This document shows, piece after piece, positions 36,421 to 45,909 of a stretch of 64,000 bases of DNA. The notes below the pieces were generated by a model. The model was not told where the DNA came from. It did not search any database and saw only the letters and a program-made list of their open reading frames with translations. Position 1 is the stretch's first letter. Each line of letters starts with the position of its first letter. This DNA comes from Psychrilyobacter piezotolerans (GTDB lineage: Bacteria > Fusobacteriota > Fusobacteriia > Fusobacteriales > Fusobacteriaceae), in assembly GCF_003391055.1 (NCBI RefSeq), contig NZ_QUAJ01000002.1, forward strand, positions 143,986 through 207,985, given 5' to 3'. Made by a program: the position numbers and the translations under genes.

Positions 36421-38628
36421 TTAAGAATGATCCCCTTCATCTATAATTTTTGAATCTGTCTCTTTTATATCCTTAGCCAGTATCCCTGCATCGATATCTT
36501 CCTCTTCTTCACCTGTAACTTCCTGGTCTTCATCTATAATTTCAGCTTCTATCTCTTTTACATCTTCATCTAGGATCTCTGTATCTTTCCCAAAGAATTT
36601 TTTTAGTCTCAGTAAGTGTCCCCTGGGTTCTTTTTCAGGTTCATCCCCCCTCTTAAAGAGTCCGGTTCTTTTTGATCCCATGGTGGGCTCTCCTGCAAAA
36701 CCTGTTTTGGAATCTATATCCACCAGAACAAGCTCTCCTTTGCTTATATGGTTCTCCATAAACTTAAATTTTCCGGGCTTATAGACATCCTTATCTATCA
36801 TCTTCTGATAATATTTTCTCCAGAGTGGAGCAGCCAGAGAACCACCGGTAGAACCGGCCGGCATAGATGAATTATCATCATAACCTACATAGAGAGTAGT
36901 TACATATTCAGGTGTAATACCAGCATACCAGGCTGATCTGAAATCATTTGTAGTTCCCGTTTTCCCCCCTTGTTCTATAGGGTTCCCTTTCCTATCCTTC
37001 ACTTTAGCAGTTTTCCCCGAACCATTGGCAACCACACCCTTCATCATGTGTACAAGTAAAGATACATCGGTACTTTTAAAAACCTTCTCCATCTTCACAG
37101 GGGTTTCGTAGATTATATGTCCCTCTCTATTCAAAATTTTGGTGATGAATACGGGATTTATCTTATATCCTCCGTTGGAAAAAGGTATGTAGGCAGTGGC
37201 CAGCTCATAGGGAGATGTGGTCATTGTCCCCAGAGCAGCAGTAAGATCCTTTGGAATATCCATATGTGCTCCGGTTTTTTCAACAGTTTCAATTACTTCT
37301 TTAATTCCTATTTCTTTCAGCAGCTTGATGGCTATTATATTTATAGACTTCTCCATTGCCTCAAGAAGGGTTACATCTCCTGTAAAATTCTTACCGTAAT
37401 TTTGGGGTTCCCATTTCCCAAACTTAGCCTCCGAGTCTTCCCTCACTGCATTCATAGATATCCCCTTTTCAAGGGCAGTGTAGTAGACAAAAGGTTTAAA
37501 GGCAGATCCTGCCTGTCTTTCAGCCCTTATAGCTCTGTTAAAATTTCCGTCCTTAAAGTTTTTCCCCCCTACTATACTCTTTACATAACCATTGCTGGAA
37601 TCTATGGTTATGAGAGCACCCTGAAGCCTGGGATTATTTTTAAAGGGCTGATATTCATTAAAGGTTTCCAGTGCGATTTTCTGCATCTCAAGATCAAGAG
37701 ATGTATATACTTGAAGTCCACCTTCGTATACTGTATTTTCATCAAATAACTCAAAGAGCTTTTTTTCTATGATATCGGTAAATTCCGGAGATTTAAGATA
37801 ATTTCTGCTGCTCTTCTCCTTTATCACAGAGGTAAAGTCATCTCCTTTAAAGTTTTTAGTAAACTCCTTTTCCCCGATGAACTTATGTTTTACAGCCTGC
37901 TCATATTCTTTCTGGCTTATGAGATCCTGTTTTTTCATCTGCTTTAGCACCAGACGGGATCTTTTCACTGCATTCTCCAGATTTTTTCTGGGATTATAGT
38001 AGGATGGTCTGTTTGGAATTCCTGCCAGCAATGCTGCTTCAGGAAGGTTTAGTTCAGATACCTGCTTCCCAAAGATGGACTCCGATGCTGTTTGGATTCC
38101 ATAAAACCCGGAACCAAAATAGATTTCATTGATGTATTTTTCCAAGATCTCATCCTTACTGAATTTTTTTTCGATTTCCAAAGCTATAAGAACTTCCTTT
38201 ACCTTTCTCATGAGCTTTTTTTCATTGCTTAGGAATGCATTTTTGGCCAGCTGCTGGGTAATAGTGCTTCCACCCTGGGCAATTCTTCCCTGAGACAGGT
38301 TTACCAGAACAGCTTTTCCCAGCCTTATGGGATCCAGTCCCGGATGTTTGTAAAACCTCTTATCTTCTATAGCCACAAAGGCATCCTTTACATAATCGGG
38401 TATTTCATCCATGGTTACCATCTCCCGCATCTCTCTGGAGATGAGATCCACCACCTTTTCATTGGAATCATAAATTGTAGTGGGCACAGAAGGGTCATAG
38501 GATTCTACCAATTCCTCAACATTAGGAAGACTTTTAAATGCTCCTATCACAAGAACAAGACCCAAAAGAGACATAGCAGCAAATACTGCTACAGCCCCCA
38601 CAAAAGAAAATTTAAATAATTTTTTCAT
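36421..38628 (-). CDS. mrcA: Penicillin-binding protein 1A (transglycosylase/transpeptidase)
   Basis: 735-residue bifunctional PBP anchored by one N-terminal membrane helix (about 8-30). GT51 domain: catalytic Glu88 in AIEDKRFYKHPG and GGSTITQQLAKN. Transpeptidase domain: SAFKPF (acylated serine in SxxK), SIN, and KTGTT. The last ~65 residues form an acidic, low-complexity tail (EIEAEIIDEDQEVTGEEEED) of unknown role. Single gene with its own spacer on both sides. Confidence 0.93.
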   Translation of the reverse strand: MKKLFKFSFVGAVAVFAAMSLLGLVLVIGAFKSLPNVEELVESYDPSVPTTIYDSNEKVVDLISREMREMVTMDEIPDYVKDAFVAIEDKRFYKHPGLDPIRLGKAVLVNLSQGRIAQGGSTITQQLAKNAFLSNEKKLMRKVKEVLIALEIEKKFSKDEILEKYINEIYFGSGFYGIQTASESIFGKQVSELNLPEAALLAGIPNRPSYYNPRKNLENAVKRSRLVLKQMKKQDLISQKEYEQAVKHKFIGEKEFTKNFKGDDFTSVIKEKSSRNYLKSPEFTDIIEKKLFELFDENTVYEGGLQVYTSLDLEMQKIALETFNEYQPFKNNPRLQGALITIDSSNGYVKSIVGGKNFKDGNFNRAIRAERQAGSAFKPFVYYTALEKGISMNAVREDSEAKFGKWEPQNYGKNFTGDVTLLEAMEKSINIIAIKLLKEIGIKEVIETVEKTGAHMDIPKDLTAALGTMTTSPYELATAYIPFSNGGYKINPVFITKILNREGHIIYETPVKMEKVFKSTDVSLLVHMMKGVVANGSGKTAKVKDRKGNPIEQGGKTGTTNDFRSAWYAGITPEYVTTLYVGYDDNSSMPAGSTGGSLAAPLWRKYYQKMIDKDVYKPGKFKFMENHISKGELVLVDIDSKTGFAGEPTMGSKRTGLFKRGDEPEKEPRGHLLRLKKFFGKDTEILDEDVKEIEAEIIDEDQEVTGEEEEDIDAGILAKDIKETDSKIIDEGDHS

Positions 38629-38767
38629 AATTTTTACCTCTTTTTATTAAAATATAGTATCTTTATTGAAATATTGTAATATTGTAATATAAAACAGTAT
38701 CAAAGTATGATACCATTTTTGTTATAAAGAGTCAATTTATGATTCAGCTTTGCAAAAGGAAGGATAT

Positions 38768-38803
38768 AAAAAAGGAGCTAATAAAATATTAACTCCTTTT
38801 TTA
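38768..38803 (-). terminator. Terminator after gpmI
   Basis: AAAAAAGGAG-c-TAATA-aaa-TATTA-a-CTCCTTTTTT hairpin; near-symmetric, so it may act in both directions. Confidence 0.8.
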
Positions 38804-38818
38804 GTTCCCGGTTGTCGA

Positions 38819-40345
38819 TTAATTCTTAATTAATATATCTCCTGTCATCTCTTTAGGCACTTCTATTCCTAAAACAGTTAATATTGTAGGAGCAAAATCT
38901 GCCAATTTCCCGTCTTTTACCAGGGCATCCTTATATCTATTGGATACTAAGATAAACGGTACATCATTGGTTGTGTGGGCAGTAAACGGCACATGGGTCT
39001 CTGGATCTTCCATCAGATCTACATTTCCATGATCTGCTGTAACCATAAGTACACCATCTAATTCCAGCATCTTATCTGCAATTTTACCTACACACTCATC
39101 CACTACTGCTACAGCCTTTTTAGCTGCCTCAAAGTTTCCAGTATGTCCTACCATATCAGGGTTAGCAAAATTTAATATGATTACATCATATTTATTCTCT
39201 TCTAACGCCTCTAATACACCATCTGTCACCTCATATGCACTCATTTCAGGCTTTAAATCGTAGGTAGCTACCTTAGGAGAAGCTACTAATTTTCTATCCT
39301 CGCCATCAAAGGCAATTTCCTCCCCTCCATTAAAGAAGAAAGTAACATGGGCATATTTTTCAGTTTCTGCTGTTCTCAATTGGTTCAGGTTATTTTTAGC
39401 CAATACCTCACCCAATGTATTTACTATTTTATCATCTGTATAGATGATATCTGCATCGATAGTAGCGTCATATTGTCTCATACACAGTACTTCTATCTCT
39501 TTATATTCCCTTTGAAAACCTGTGAACTCCTTATCATTTACAGCTCTTGTGATCTGTCTGGCTCTATCTGGTCTGAAGTTGAAGTTGATAAACACATCTC
39601 CATCTTTCAACTGCCCGTCTACACCTTCTATGACTGTGGGCATTACAAATTCATCATTTATTTTATTTGTATATGAATCTTTAACAGCTGTGATCCCGTC
39701 TTTTGCAGTATTTCCTATTCCATTAGCCATGGCATCGTAGGCTAACTTTGTTCTGTCATAGTTATTATCCCTGTCCATTGCATAGTATCTACCAGCAACA
39801 GTTGCTATCTGGCCTACACCAATCTCAGATATTTTAGCTTCTAATTCTGCTACATATTTATCCGCTGATTGTGGAGGAGTATCCCTTCCGTCAAGGAATG
39901 CATGGATATACACTTTTTCTACTCCTGATTTTTTAGCCATCTCTAACAATCCATAAATATGAGTTATATGAGAATGAACTCCACCGTCAGATACCAGTCC
40001 TCCTAAATGTACTGCACTATTGTTTTCTTTGGCATGGCTAAATGCCTTTTTTAATGTTTCTATCTCAAAAAACTCTCCATCTTTGATATCCTTTGATATC
40101 TTAACCAGTGGCTGGTATATTACCCTTCCTGCTCCTAAATTAAGATGTCCTACCTCTGAGTTACCCATTTGACCATCTGGAAGTCCCACAGCTTCTCCTG
40201 CTGCCTTGATCCTAGAATTAGGATAGTCCTTCATCAGCTTGCATATATTTTCCGGGTGCACATCTGCAATTGCATTTTTTTGTTCTTTATGCTCATTTAT
40301 TCCCCAACCGTCCAATATCATCAGCATAACTGGTTTCTTTGCCAT
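38819..40345 (-). CDS. gpmI: 2,3-bisphosphoglycerate-independent phosphoglycerate mutase
   Basis: 508-residue Mn-dependent glycolytic enzyme of the alkaline phosphatase superfamily. The phosphoserine nucleophile is Ser63 in GQMGNSEVGHLNLGAGR; metal ligands include LDGWG at the N-terminus, DGRDTP, and VTADHGN near the C-terminus. RBS AGGAGATGATTTA. It follows tpiA but is separated by a strong hairpin. Confidence 0.96.
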   Translation of the reverse strand: MAKKPVMLMILDGWGINEHKEQKNAIADVHPENICKLMKDYPNSRIKAAGEAVGLPDGQMGNSEVGHLNLGAGRVIYQPLVKISKDIKDGEFFEIETLKKAFSHAKENNSAVHLGGLVSDGGVHSHITHIYGLLEMAKKSGVEKVYIHAFLDGRDTPPQSADKYVAELEAKISEIGVGQIATVAGRYYAMDRDNNYDRTKLAYDAMANGIGNTAKDGITAVKDSYTNKINDEFVMPTVIEGVDGQLKDGDVFINFNFRPDRARQITRAVNDKEFTGFQREYKEIEVLCMRQYDATIDADIIYTDDKIVNTLGEVLAKNNLNQLRTAETEKYAHVTFFFNGGEEIAFDGEDRKLVASPKVATYDLKPEMSAYEVTDGVLEALEENKYDVIILNFANPDMVGHTGNFEAAKKAVAVVDECVGKIADKMLELDGVLMVTADHGNVDLMEDPETHVPFTAHTTNDVPFILVSNRYKDALVKDGKLADFAPTILTVLGIEVPKEMTGDILIKN

Positions 40346-40382
40346 ATTAAATCATCTCCTATGTTTTATTTTTTTACCTTTT

Positions 40383-40420
40383 AAAAACAAGACACGGAAT
40401 ACTCCGTGTCTTGTTTTTAT
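40383..40420. terminator. Strong bidirectional hairpin between tpiA and gpmI
   Basis: AAAAACAAGACACGGA-atac-TCCGTGTCTTGTTTTT, 16-bp stem with T run. Confidence 0.88.
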
Positions 40421-40442
40421 GAAACATCACGTTTCTTATTTA

Positions 40443-41207
40443 CTATTTTCCTGCTGCGATGATACCGTAGAATACTTCTGCATCAAGTGCAGCTCCTCCA
40501 ACTAATCCACCATCTATATTTTTTTGTGCTAATAATTCCTTTGCATTTTCCGGCTTCATAGATCCACCATACTGGATAGTAACTTCTTCAGCTACGTCAT
40601 TTCCGTATAATTCTACCAATACACTTCTTACGAATGCATGAGTTTCCTCTGCCATCTCAGGAGTTGCTGTTACCCCAGTTCCGATAGCCCATACCGGCTC
40701 ATATGCTACGATTACGTTTTTCATATCTTCAACTGATACTCCAGATAATCCACCTTTTAATTGAGTTCCGTTAACTTCATTTGTCTTTCCAGTTTCTCTG
40801 TCTTCTAACTGCTCACCGATACATAAGATTGGCTTCAATCCTGCTTTTAATGCAGCTAATACTTTTGCATTTACAATTGCATCTGTTTCACCATACATTG
40901 CTCTTCTTTCAGAATGTCCTAGGATTACATATTCTACTCCCAATTCCTTTAACATAGTTGCAGATATTTCTCCTGTAAATGCTCCAGATTCGTTTGCATT
41001 CATATTTTCTGCTGCAATTGCGATAGGTGTATTTTCAGTAGCTCTTACTGCAGATTCAAGTGCTGTAAATGGAGCTCCTATGATTACTTCTACTCCACCT
41101 AAGTTTTCTCTATCTATTACTAATTCAGCTAATTTCTTCAATGTTTCAGCTGCTTCTTTATGTGTTTTGTTCATCTTCCAGTTTCCTGCAATTATCGTTT
41201 TTCTCAT
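40443..41207 (-). CDS. tpiA: Triosephosphate isomerase
   Basis: 254-residue glycolytic TIM barrel. Active-site residues visible: Lys11 in AGNWKMNK, the histidine in ILGHSERR, and the glutamate in AYEPVWAIGTG; phosphate loop GGSMKPENA and GGLVGGAAL. RBS GGGAGGCATAAA. Confidence 0.97.
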   Translation of the reverse strand: MRKTIIAGNWKMNKTHKEAAETLKKLAELVIDRENLGGVEVIIGAPFTALESAVRATENTPIAIAAENMNANESGAFTGEISATMLKELGVEYVILGHSERRAMYGETDAIVNAKVLAALKAGLKPILCIGEQLEDRETGKTNEVNGTQLKGGLSGVSVEDMKNVIVAYEPVWAIGTGVTATPEMAEETHAFVRSVLVELYGNDVAEEVTIQYGGSMKPENAKELLAQKNIDGGLVGGAALDAEVFYGIIAAGK

Positions 41208-41412
41208 TTTATGCCTCCCAAATATTATTTTACTTTTATCTCTACCCAGGTTTCCTTATCACATTGCAATATTTCTTTCGATTAAAAAGAAATATTAGTA
41301 ATCGTGAAACTCCATCCAAAGGAAGAGTTGTTTTCTTTTAAAATTCTAGCATATAAAATTCCATATTTCAAACATTAAATAGTACACATTTTAATCACAG
41401 ATGATTAAGTTA

Positions 41413-43674
41413 TTAATCAAATTCCACCCTTCTGTATAAAATCAGATATCCGTAACCTTCCAGTTCTACCCTGATTTTATCTCCCAGGATATTATATCTT
41501 TTTCCAGAGTAATAATCTGTATAACCTTTTTCCCCCTGTACCGGCACTTCCACTGTTTTCTTCAGACCCGATCTGTTTATTACTATAATTGCACTTCTGC
41601 CCTTATATTCCCTCTTATAAGAAAACACATCTGTCTCCCATATCTTTTCCACACTTCCATCTTCCAGATATTTATCTTTGTCCAGGTCCAGTATCTCTAA
41701 ATCACCATTTTTAAACAGCTCCATGTCAAAGTTTCTAAATTCAGAAATTTGTCTGTACCAGTCTTCTAAAGTTTTATCTGCCACTACACTATAAGATATT
41801 CTATCTTTTATCATGTCCGTTTTAAATATTCCGGCTATTTTATCTCTATTTTTACTGTATTTTTTCAGACTATCGGTTTCATTTTCAAACTTTATATCGT
41901 CCCAGATCATTGGTTTTCTGTTGTCAGGAGAATCACCGCCCCACATTGCTTTTTCATTACCATAGTATATAACCGGGCTTCCATCTATAGTTAACTGGAT
42001 TAAGGCAGCTAATTTTAATTTTTTTATAGCATTTTTGTCGATCAAATCAGGTCTGATATTTATATAATCATCTCTGCCATAACTGTTTAATCGGTCAAAT
42101 TCCCGATTTGGATTTATCAGACCAGAATAAAATCTGTCGGTATCATAGGATTCTATCAAATTCCACCTGGGAGTTTTAATACTGTAAATTTCCATCCCGC
42201 CCTTTACTGTCTCTATACTGCTTCTGCTTTCAAATAAGCCCTCCATCCAGGCTCCCAGTTCATAGGAACCTATGATATCAAAACCATCTTTTCCTAAATT
42301 ATTTTCATTTTCCTCTGTAGATTCTCCAACCAGGATAAATTCACTGTTTATCTCTAAAAGTGCCTTTTTCCATCTGGTCAAAAAACCTTTGCCGGTCAGG
42401 TCATTTTTTACAAAATACCCGTCTATCCCCTTATTTTCATAGCCCTTTACCCATTTTACTGTTGCTGCAATCAGGTAATCCTGCACCGACTTATCCTCTA
42501 GATTTAAAAGTATTTTTTTATCTTTATTTTTTAATTCCCCGTTGAGAATAAACCAGTTTTTATATTTTGAACTGTCCCCATTTTTCAACAGATCCCTGTA
42601 TGCAAAAAATTCTGGAGATACATATGAAAAGTTAATATCCAAGACCACTCTCATATTTTTTTTATGGATCTCATCCACTAAATTTTGAAAAAATTTATCT
42701 GAGTTAGTCCAGATATCACTTCCTAAGCCAGTTTCTAATTCTCTGTATGAATTTTTATCTGTAATTCCGTAATCTGGGGAGATATGCCCGTAATCTATGG
42801 TATCTAATTTATGACTTGAACTTGAATAATACACAGGGGACAGTTTTATCCCCTCAACTCCTAAATCTTTCAGATAATCCAGTTTATCCATTACCCCCTG
42901 GAGGTCCCCCCCATATCTTCTGGTATTTTTTACTGCATAGGTAAAATACCTGTTTTTAGCTTCAATTTCTGAATATGGAGGAGTATTCCAGTCATCTCCC
43001 CAATCTGTTACTTCAAACCCCTGGAGGGTTCCATTTGTCTGCCACTTTTCCGGGGAGATCAATTCCGATCTTAAAGTTCCGTCATTTAACCTTCCGCTGG
43101 GACTAAAATAATACCCGGGCCCGAATTCTGAATAGATAGGGCTGTTTTTTTCATCTCCATCCCGAAAGCTGTCCACATAGATGGAATACCATACCATTCC
43201 CCCAGCCCAGCTGGGGAGTTCCCTCTGTTTATACTCTATAGTATAGGTAAATGCAGTCACATCTTCCGGATAATATGATGATTTTTCCCCATAAAAATAT
43301 TTAAATCTACCATCTATTATCTCAAAATAATAATTTACGTCTTTTTTGACTGTTTCATTTATGTCGGCTGAAAAAACTTCATACTCCCCACGAAATCCCA
43401 GAGATTCCATCTTTTTTGTCTCCCCATCCAATATTAAATTTATCTTTTCTATATCATTTTTTCGTACTCTGATTAATATTTTCAGCTGTTTTTTATCCCC
43501 ATCACAGATCATATACTTAGTTGTAGATCTATGCTTTAAATCATCTAAAAATACATAACTGTCTCCTTTTTTTGTAACGACAGGAATCGGAGTATCCTCC
43601 TTTATCTTTAATATCTCATTGTTTGAGCACCCCATAAGCAGAGTCATTCCCATAATAGTCAACCATTTTTTCAT
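41413..43674 (-). CDS. GH13-like alpha-amylase family lipoprotein lacking catalytic residues
   Basis: 753 residues. Lipobox LLMGC puts the lipidated cysteine at residue 16. An N-terminal beta-sandwich (about 40-150) is followed by a GH13 barrel (from about 170, WYSIYVDSFRDGDEKN) and a C-terminal beta domain. Conserved regions are altered: region I reads VVLDINFSY instead of DxVxNH, region II GYFVKNDL instead of GxRxDxxxH (nucleophile Asp replaced), while region III ILVGES keeps the Glu and region IV reads SYDTDR. It is probably a non-hydrolytic glycan binder or has unusual chemistry. Confidence 0.75.
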   Translation of the reverse strand: MKKWLTIMGMTLLMGCSNNEILKIKEDTPIPVVTKKGDSYVFLDDLKHRSTTKYMICDGDKKQLKILIRVRKNDIEKINLILDGETKKMESLGFRGEYEVFSADINETVKKDVNYYFEIIDGRFKYFYGEKSSYYPEDVTAFTYTIEYKQRELPSWAGGMVWYSIYVDSFRDGDEKNSPIYSEFGPGYYFSPSGRLNDGTLRSELISPEKWQTNGTLQGFEVTDWGDDWNTPPYSEIEAKNRYFTYAVKNTRRYGGDLQGVMDKLDYLKDLGVEGIKLSPVYYSSSSHKLDTIDYGHISPDYGITDKNSYRELETGLGSDIWTNSDKFFQNLVDEIHKKNMRVVLDINFSYVSPEFFAYRDLLKNGDSSKYKNWFILNGELKNKDKKILLNLEDKSVQDYLIAATVKWVKGYENKGIDGYFVKNDLTGKGFLTRWKKALLEINSEFILVGESTEENENNLGKDGFDIIGSYELGAWMEGLFESRSSIETVKGGMEIYSIKTPRWNLIESYDTDRFYSGLINPNREFDRLNSYGRDDYINIRPDLIDKNAIKKLKLAALIQLTIDGSPVIYYGNEKAMWGGDSPDNRKPMIWDDIKFENETDSLKKYSKNRDKIAGIFKTDMIKDRISYSVVADKTLEDWYRQISEFRNFDMELFKNGDLEILDLDKDKYLEDGSVEKIWETDVFSYKREYKGRSAIIVINRSGLKKTVEVPVQGEKGYTDYYSGKRYNILGDKIRVELEGYGYLILYRRVEFD

Positions 43675-43700
43675 AATTTTACTCCTTTATTGTGCACATA

Positions 43701-43730
43701 AATTAAGAGTGGTTTCCCACTCTTTTAATT
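43701..43730 (-). terminator. Terminator-like hairpin before the GH13-like gene
   Basis: AAAAGAGTGG-GAAA-CCACTCTT stem with GAAA loop on the minus strand; T tail is modest. Confidence 0.65.
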
Positions 43731-44336
43731 ATATTTATATTCGTCTATCTCCTCATCTATAATATCTTTCATATAGGCATCCAGGTTTTCCTGCAAAAAT
43801 ATCAGCTCGCTGCTCATATCGACCTCTAAAAGAGTTAGACCACCGATATAATCACCGCTTTCTGTGCACTCCTGCACCCTTTCTAAGATAGTTCTATATT
43901 CTAAAAACATCATATCAAATTCAGGATATCTAAAATCAATAGCTGTATTTTCCTTCATGGAAGCTAAAACATTGTATACCCATTCCAGTCCATTTTCTAC
44001 CTCTAAGAGGATCTCTACAGCATCTGTAGTTCTATTGCTGTTGAAGCTCCCGGCTATGGCCATAAGGGCATCGAAGTATTTTGAGATGAAACCACTCATT
44101 TCTCCTAAAGATTCCAATATAATTATCTTAGGAGATTTACTGATAAATTCCACTACTCCTATCTGTTCCTTATTGAAGTATTCATAATAATCCATGCCTT
44201 TTCCATCGATATATACGTCAAATAACATCCTTCCATCCCTCTCTAAAAGATCTGTTACCTCCTCTAATACCCAGGAAAAGCTCTTATCATCTATATTATT
44301 CATGGTTATCTCTCTATTATCTAATATAATTTTCAT
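43725..44336 (-). CDS. Uncharacterised 203-residue acidic protein
   Basis: Not recognised. Soluble, acidic and largely helical in appearance (LEEVTDLLERDGRM, ILLEVENGLEWVYNVLASM), no signal peptide, no membrane segment and no metal motif. It sits 6 nt after comF in what looks like a comF operon that ends at the hairpin at 43701-43730. No function is proposed. Confidence 0.8.
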   Translation of the reverse strand: MKIILDNREITMNNIDDKSFSWVLEEVTDLLERDGRMLFDVYIDGKGMDYYEYFNKEQIGVVEFISKSPKIIILESLGEMSGFISKYFDALMAIAGSFNSNRTTDAVEILLEVENGLEWVYNVLASMKENTAIDFRYPEFDMMFLEYRTILERVQECTESGDYIGGLTLLEVDMSSELIFLQENLDAYMKDIIDEEIDEYKYN

Positions 44337-44342
44337 CCTAAT

Positions 44343-44999
44343 TTACCTCATTTTTAAATTTATTTTTTTAGCAGTTTTAGATAAAGCCAAGGTAAATACT
44401 ACTATCTTTATAGTATCGTTATTATTTTTAATCTCAGTTATAAATTCCTTCATGGTTGAACCTGTCGTTATTATATCATCTATTATTAAAACTTTTTTTA
44501 GCCCTTTTAATCTCTCTATTTTAAATGCTGATTTTATGTTTTTTCTTCTAGCCTCCGAATTCAGGAGTTCATACATATGGTTAGTTTCCTTGATCCTGCT
44601 GGTTTTTATATAGGAATATCCGCCAAATTTCAAGAGTTCCTCCACCTGGTTAAACCCCCTTTCCATGAGTCTTTTATGACTTACAGGTATTGGGATTATC
44701 CCATCTATTTTCTCTTTTTTTATCAGTTTATCCAGTTCTTCCCCTATCAAGCCAAATAGCAGCTCACCTATATAAAGTTTGTTTTTAAACTTATATTCTT
44801 CTATTATTTTCTTTAACTTTTCATCATAATTCCAAAGGTAATAGATATCATTGAATCTTTTTAAATTCCCCGTATCTCTTAGGCTTTTATGGCAATTATA
44901 ACACATATAATGAAGGTTGTCATGGGCTTTTTCAGGACAAAGAATACAGCTATTCTTAAAGAATAGCTGTCTAATGATGCTGTGGTTCAGGCTCTTCAT
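44343..44999 (-). CDS. comF: ComF-family phosphoribosyltransferase-like protein
   Basis: 218 residues: N-terminal zinc-finger-like cysteines (CILC...CYNCHKSL, about 18-40) and a C-terminal PRTase domain with the PRPP loop KKVLIIDDIITTGSTMKEF. ComF homologues take part in DNA uptake or its aftermath. The start overlaps the 3' end of the upstream zinc-ribbon gene by 29 nt. Confidence 0.87.
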   Translation of the reverse strand: MKSLNHSIIRQLFFKNSCILCPEKAHDNLHYMCYNCHKSLRDTGNLKRFNDIYYLWNYDEKLKKIIEEYKFKNKLYIGELLFGLIGEELDKLIKKEKIDGIIPIPVSHKRLMERGFNQVEELLKFGGYSYIKTSRIKETNHMYELLNSEARRKNIKSAFKIERLKGLKKVLIIDDIITTGSTMKEFITEIKNNNDTIKIVVFTLALSKTAKKINLKMR

Positions 45000-45171
45000 C
45001 TTTATCCAGTATCTTGGCTGAATACATCTCTGTGTACCCGCAATTTGAACATATTTTCAGATAATATGTCCCTAATTCCAACCTCAATCCCGGTGTTTTT
45101 TCTGCCATAAATGTAGTCTTTACTATATAATCTTCCCCTTCACACTTTAAACATCTAAAATTCATAAACAA
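44971..45171 (-). CDS. Small zinc-ribbon protein
   Basis: 66 residues with two CxxC pairs (FRCLKCEG and KICSNCGYTEMYSA) forming a putative zinc ribbon, and an acidic/histidine tail. Similar short proteins are described as predicted nucleic-acid-binding. It overlaps yraN by 10 nt and comF by 29 nt, so translation of the three is likely coupled. Confidence 0.75.
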   Translation of the reverse strand: MFMNFRCLKCEGEDYIVKTTFMAEKTPGLRLELGTYYLKICSNCGYTEMYSAKILDKDEEPEPQHH

Positions 45172-45521
45172 TCACCCCAAATAGCATTTTCAATATGCTC
45201 TATTTCATCCCCTAATATAGATATTATATCGAATCTATAGGGAGTATCCTTTATTTTTTTATCCTTCAAATAAACTGCAGCTGTCTTTATCAGTTTTCTC
45301 TGCTTGGATCTGGTAATAGATTCCAGTCCATTTCCATATTCTTCACTTTTTCTATATTTCACCTCTACAAAAACTATTTCGCCCTTTTTTTCATCCCTGC
45401 ATATGAGGTCTAATTCTCCATATCTGGAATAATAATTTCTTCCCAGCTGGTAATACCCTTTTTCAGCCAGGTAACTCATGGCTATCCCCTCATATTTTGT
45501 TCCGACAGCTCTATTGTCCAT
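45162..45521 (-). CDS. yraN: UPF0102/YraN-family predicted endonuclease-like protein
   Basis: 119 residues from the ATG at 45521 (RBS GGAAGAAAAAG); a longer in-frame start at 45557 lacks an RBS. Family motif order: GxxYEGIAMSYLAEKGY, then the nuclease core GELDLICRDEKKGEIVFVEVKYR with the D and ExK residues of a PD-(D/E)xK fold. Cellular role unknown. The preceding small membrane ORF overlaps its start by 11 nt. Confidence 0.85.
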   Translation of the reverse strand: MDNRAVGTKYEGIAMSYLAEKGYYQLGRNYYSRYGELDLICRDEKKGEIVFVEVKYRKSEEYGNGLESITRSKQRKLIKTAAVYLKDKKIKDTPYRFDIISILGDEIEHIENAIWGDCL

Positions 45522-45633
45522 CTTTTTCTTCCTTCTCCATCTCAGCTTTTTTTTCATTCAATGCACACATGCATATATAACTTACACATAATAAAGCAGT
45601 TATCGCTATACTCTGTAATATTATCATGACCAT
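45511..45633 (-). CDS. Small membrane protein overlapping the yraN start
   Basis: 40-residue ORF, MVMIILQSIAITALLCVSYI at the N-terminus forming one membrane helix, then CMCALNEKK and a highly charged tail. Its stop lies 11 nt inside yraN, a translational-coupling geometry. The RBS is G-rich (GGGGGCGGGAAC) rather than a normal GGAGG. No homologue recognised. Confidence 0.5.
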   Translation of the reverse strand: MVMIILQSIAITALLCVSYICMCALNEKKAEMEKEEKDGQ

Positions 45634-45909
45634 AGTTCCCGCCCCCCGACTCAGAATTATTTACATTACCATATTACTACATATTTTTTTATTTTGAAAA
45701 TAAAAAATCTTTAAAAAGTTTTAATCCTTTTTAAAGATCTCTATATAGTACGATTTTTTTTATTTTTTACAGATTATCTCATATCTATAAATTCAAAATC
45801 TTTTTTTGTGTTAATTCGTATAATTCGTGACTAGTTTTTTTTAAAATCTACTTTCAATTATTTTTTCTCTATATCCAATTTTTTATCTTTTTTCTGAATT
45901 ATTTATTAT
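45634..45909 (-). other. rnhB-yraN gap: terminator and degenerate repeat
   Basis: A hairpin at about 45707-45745 (AGATCTTTAAAAAGG...CTTTTTAAAGATTTTTT on the minus strand) probably ends rnhB transcription. Near 45810 GTTAATTCGTATAATTCGTGA resembles degenerate sequences in other gaps. Confidence 0.55.

Noticed and set aside
37117..37749. 210-codon ORF opposite the PBP1A gene
   Set aside because: Long but antisense to conserved PBP motifs; Cys/Tyr/Phe-rich composition typical of a shadow frame.
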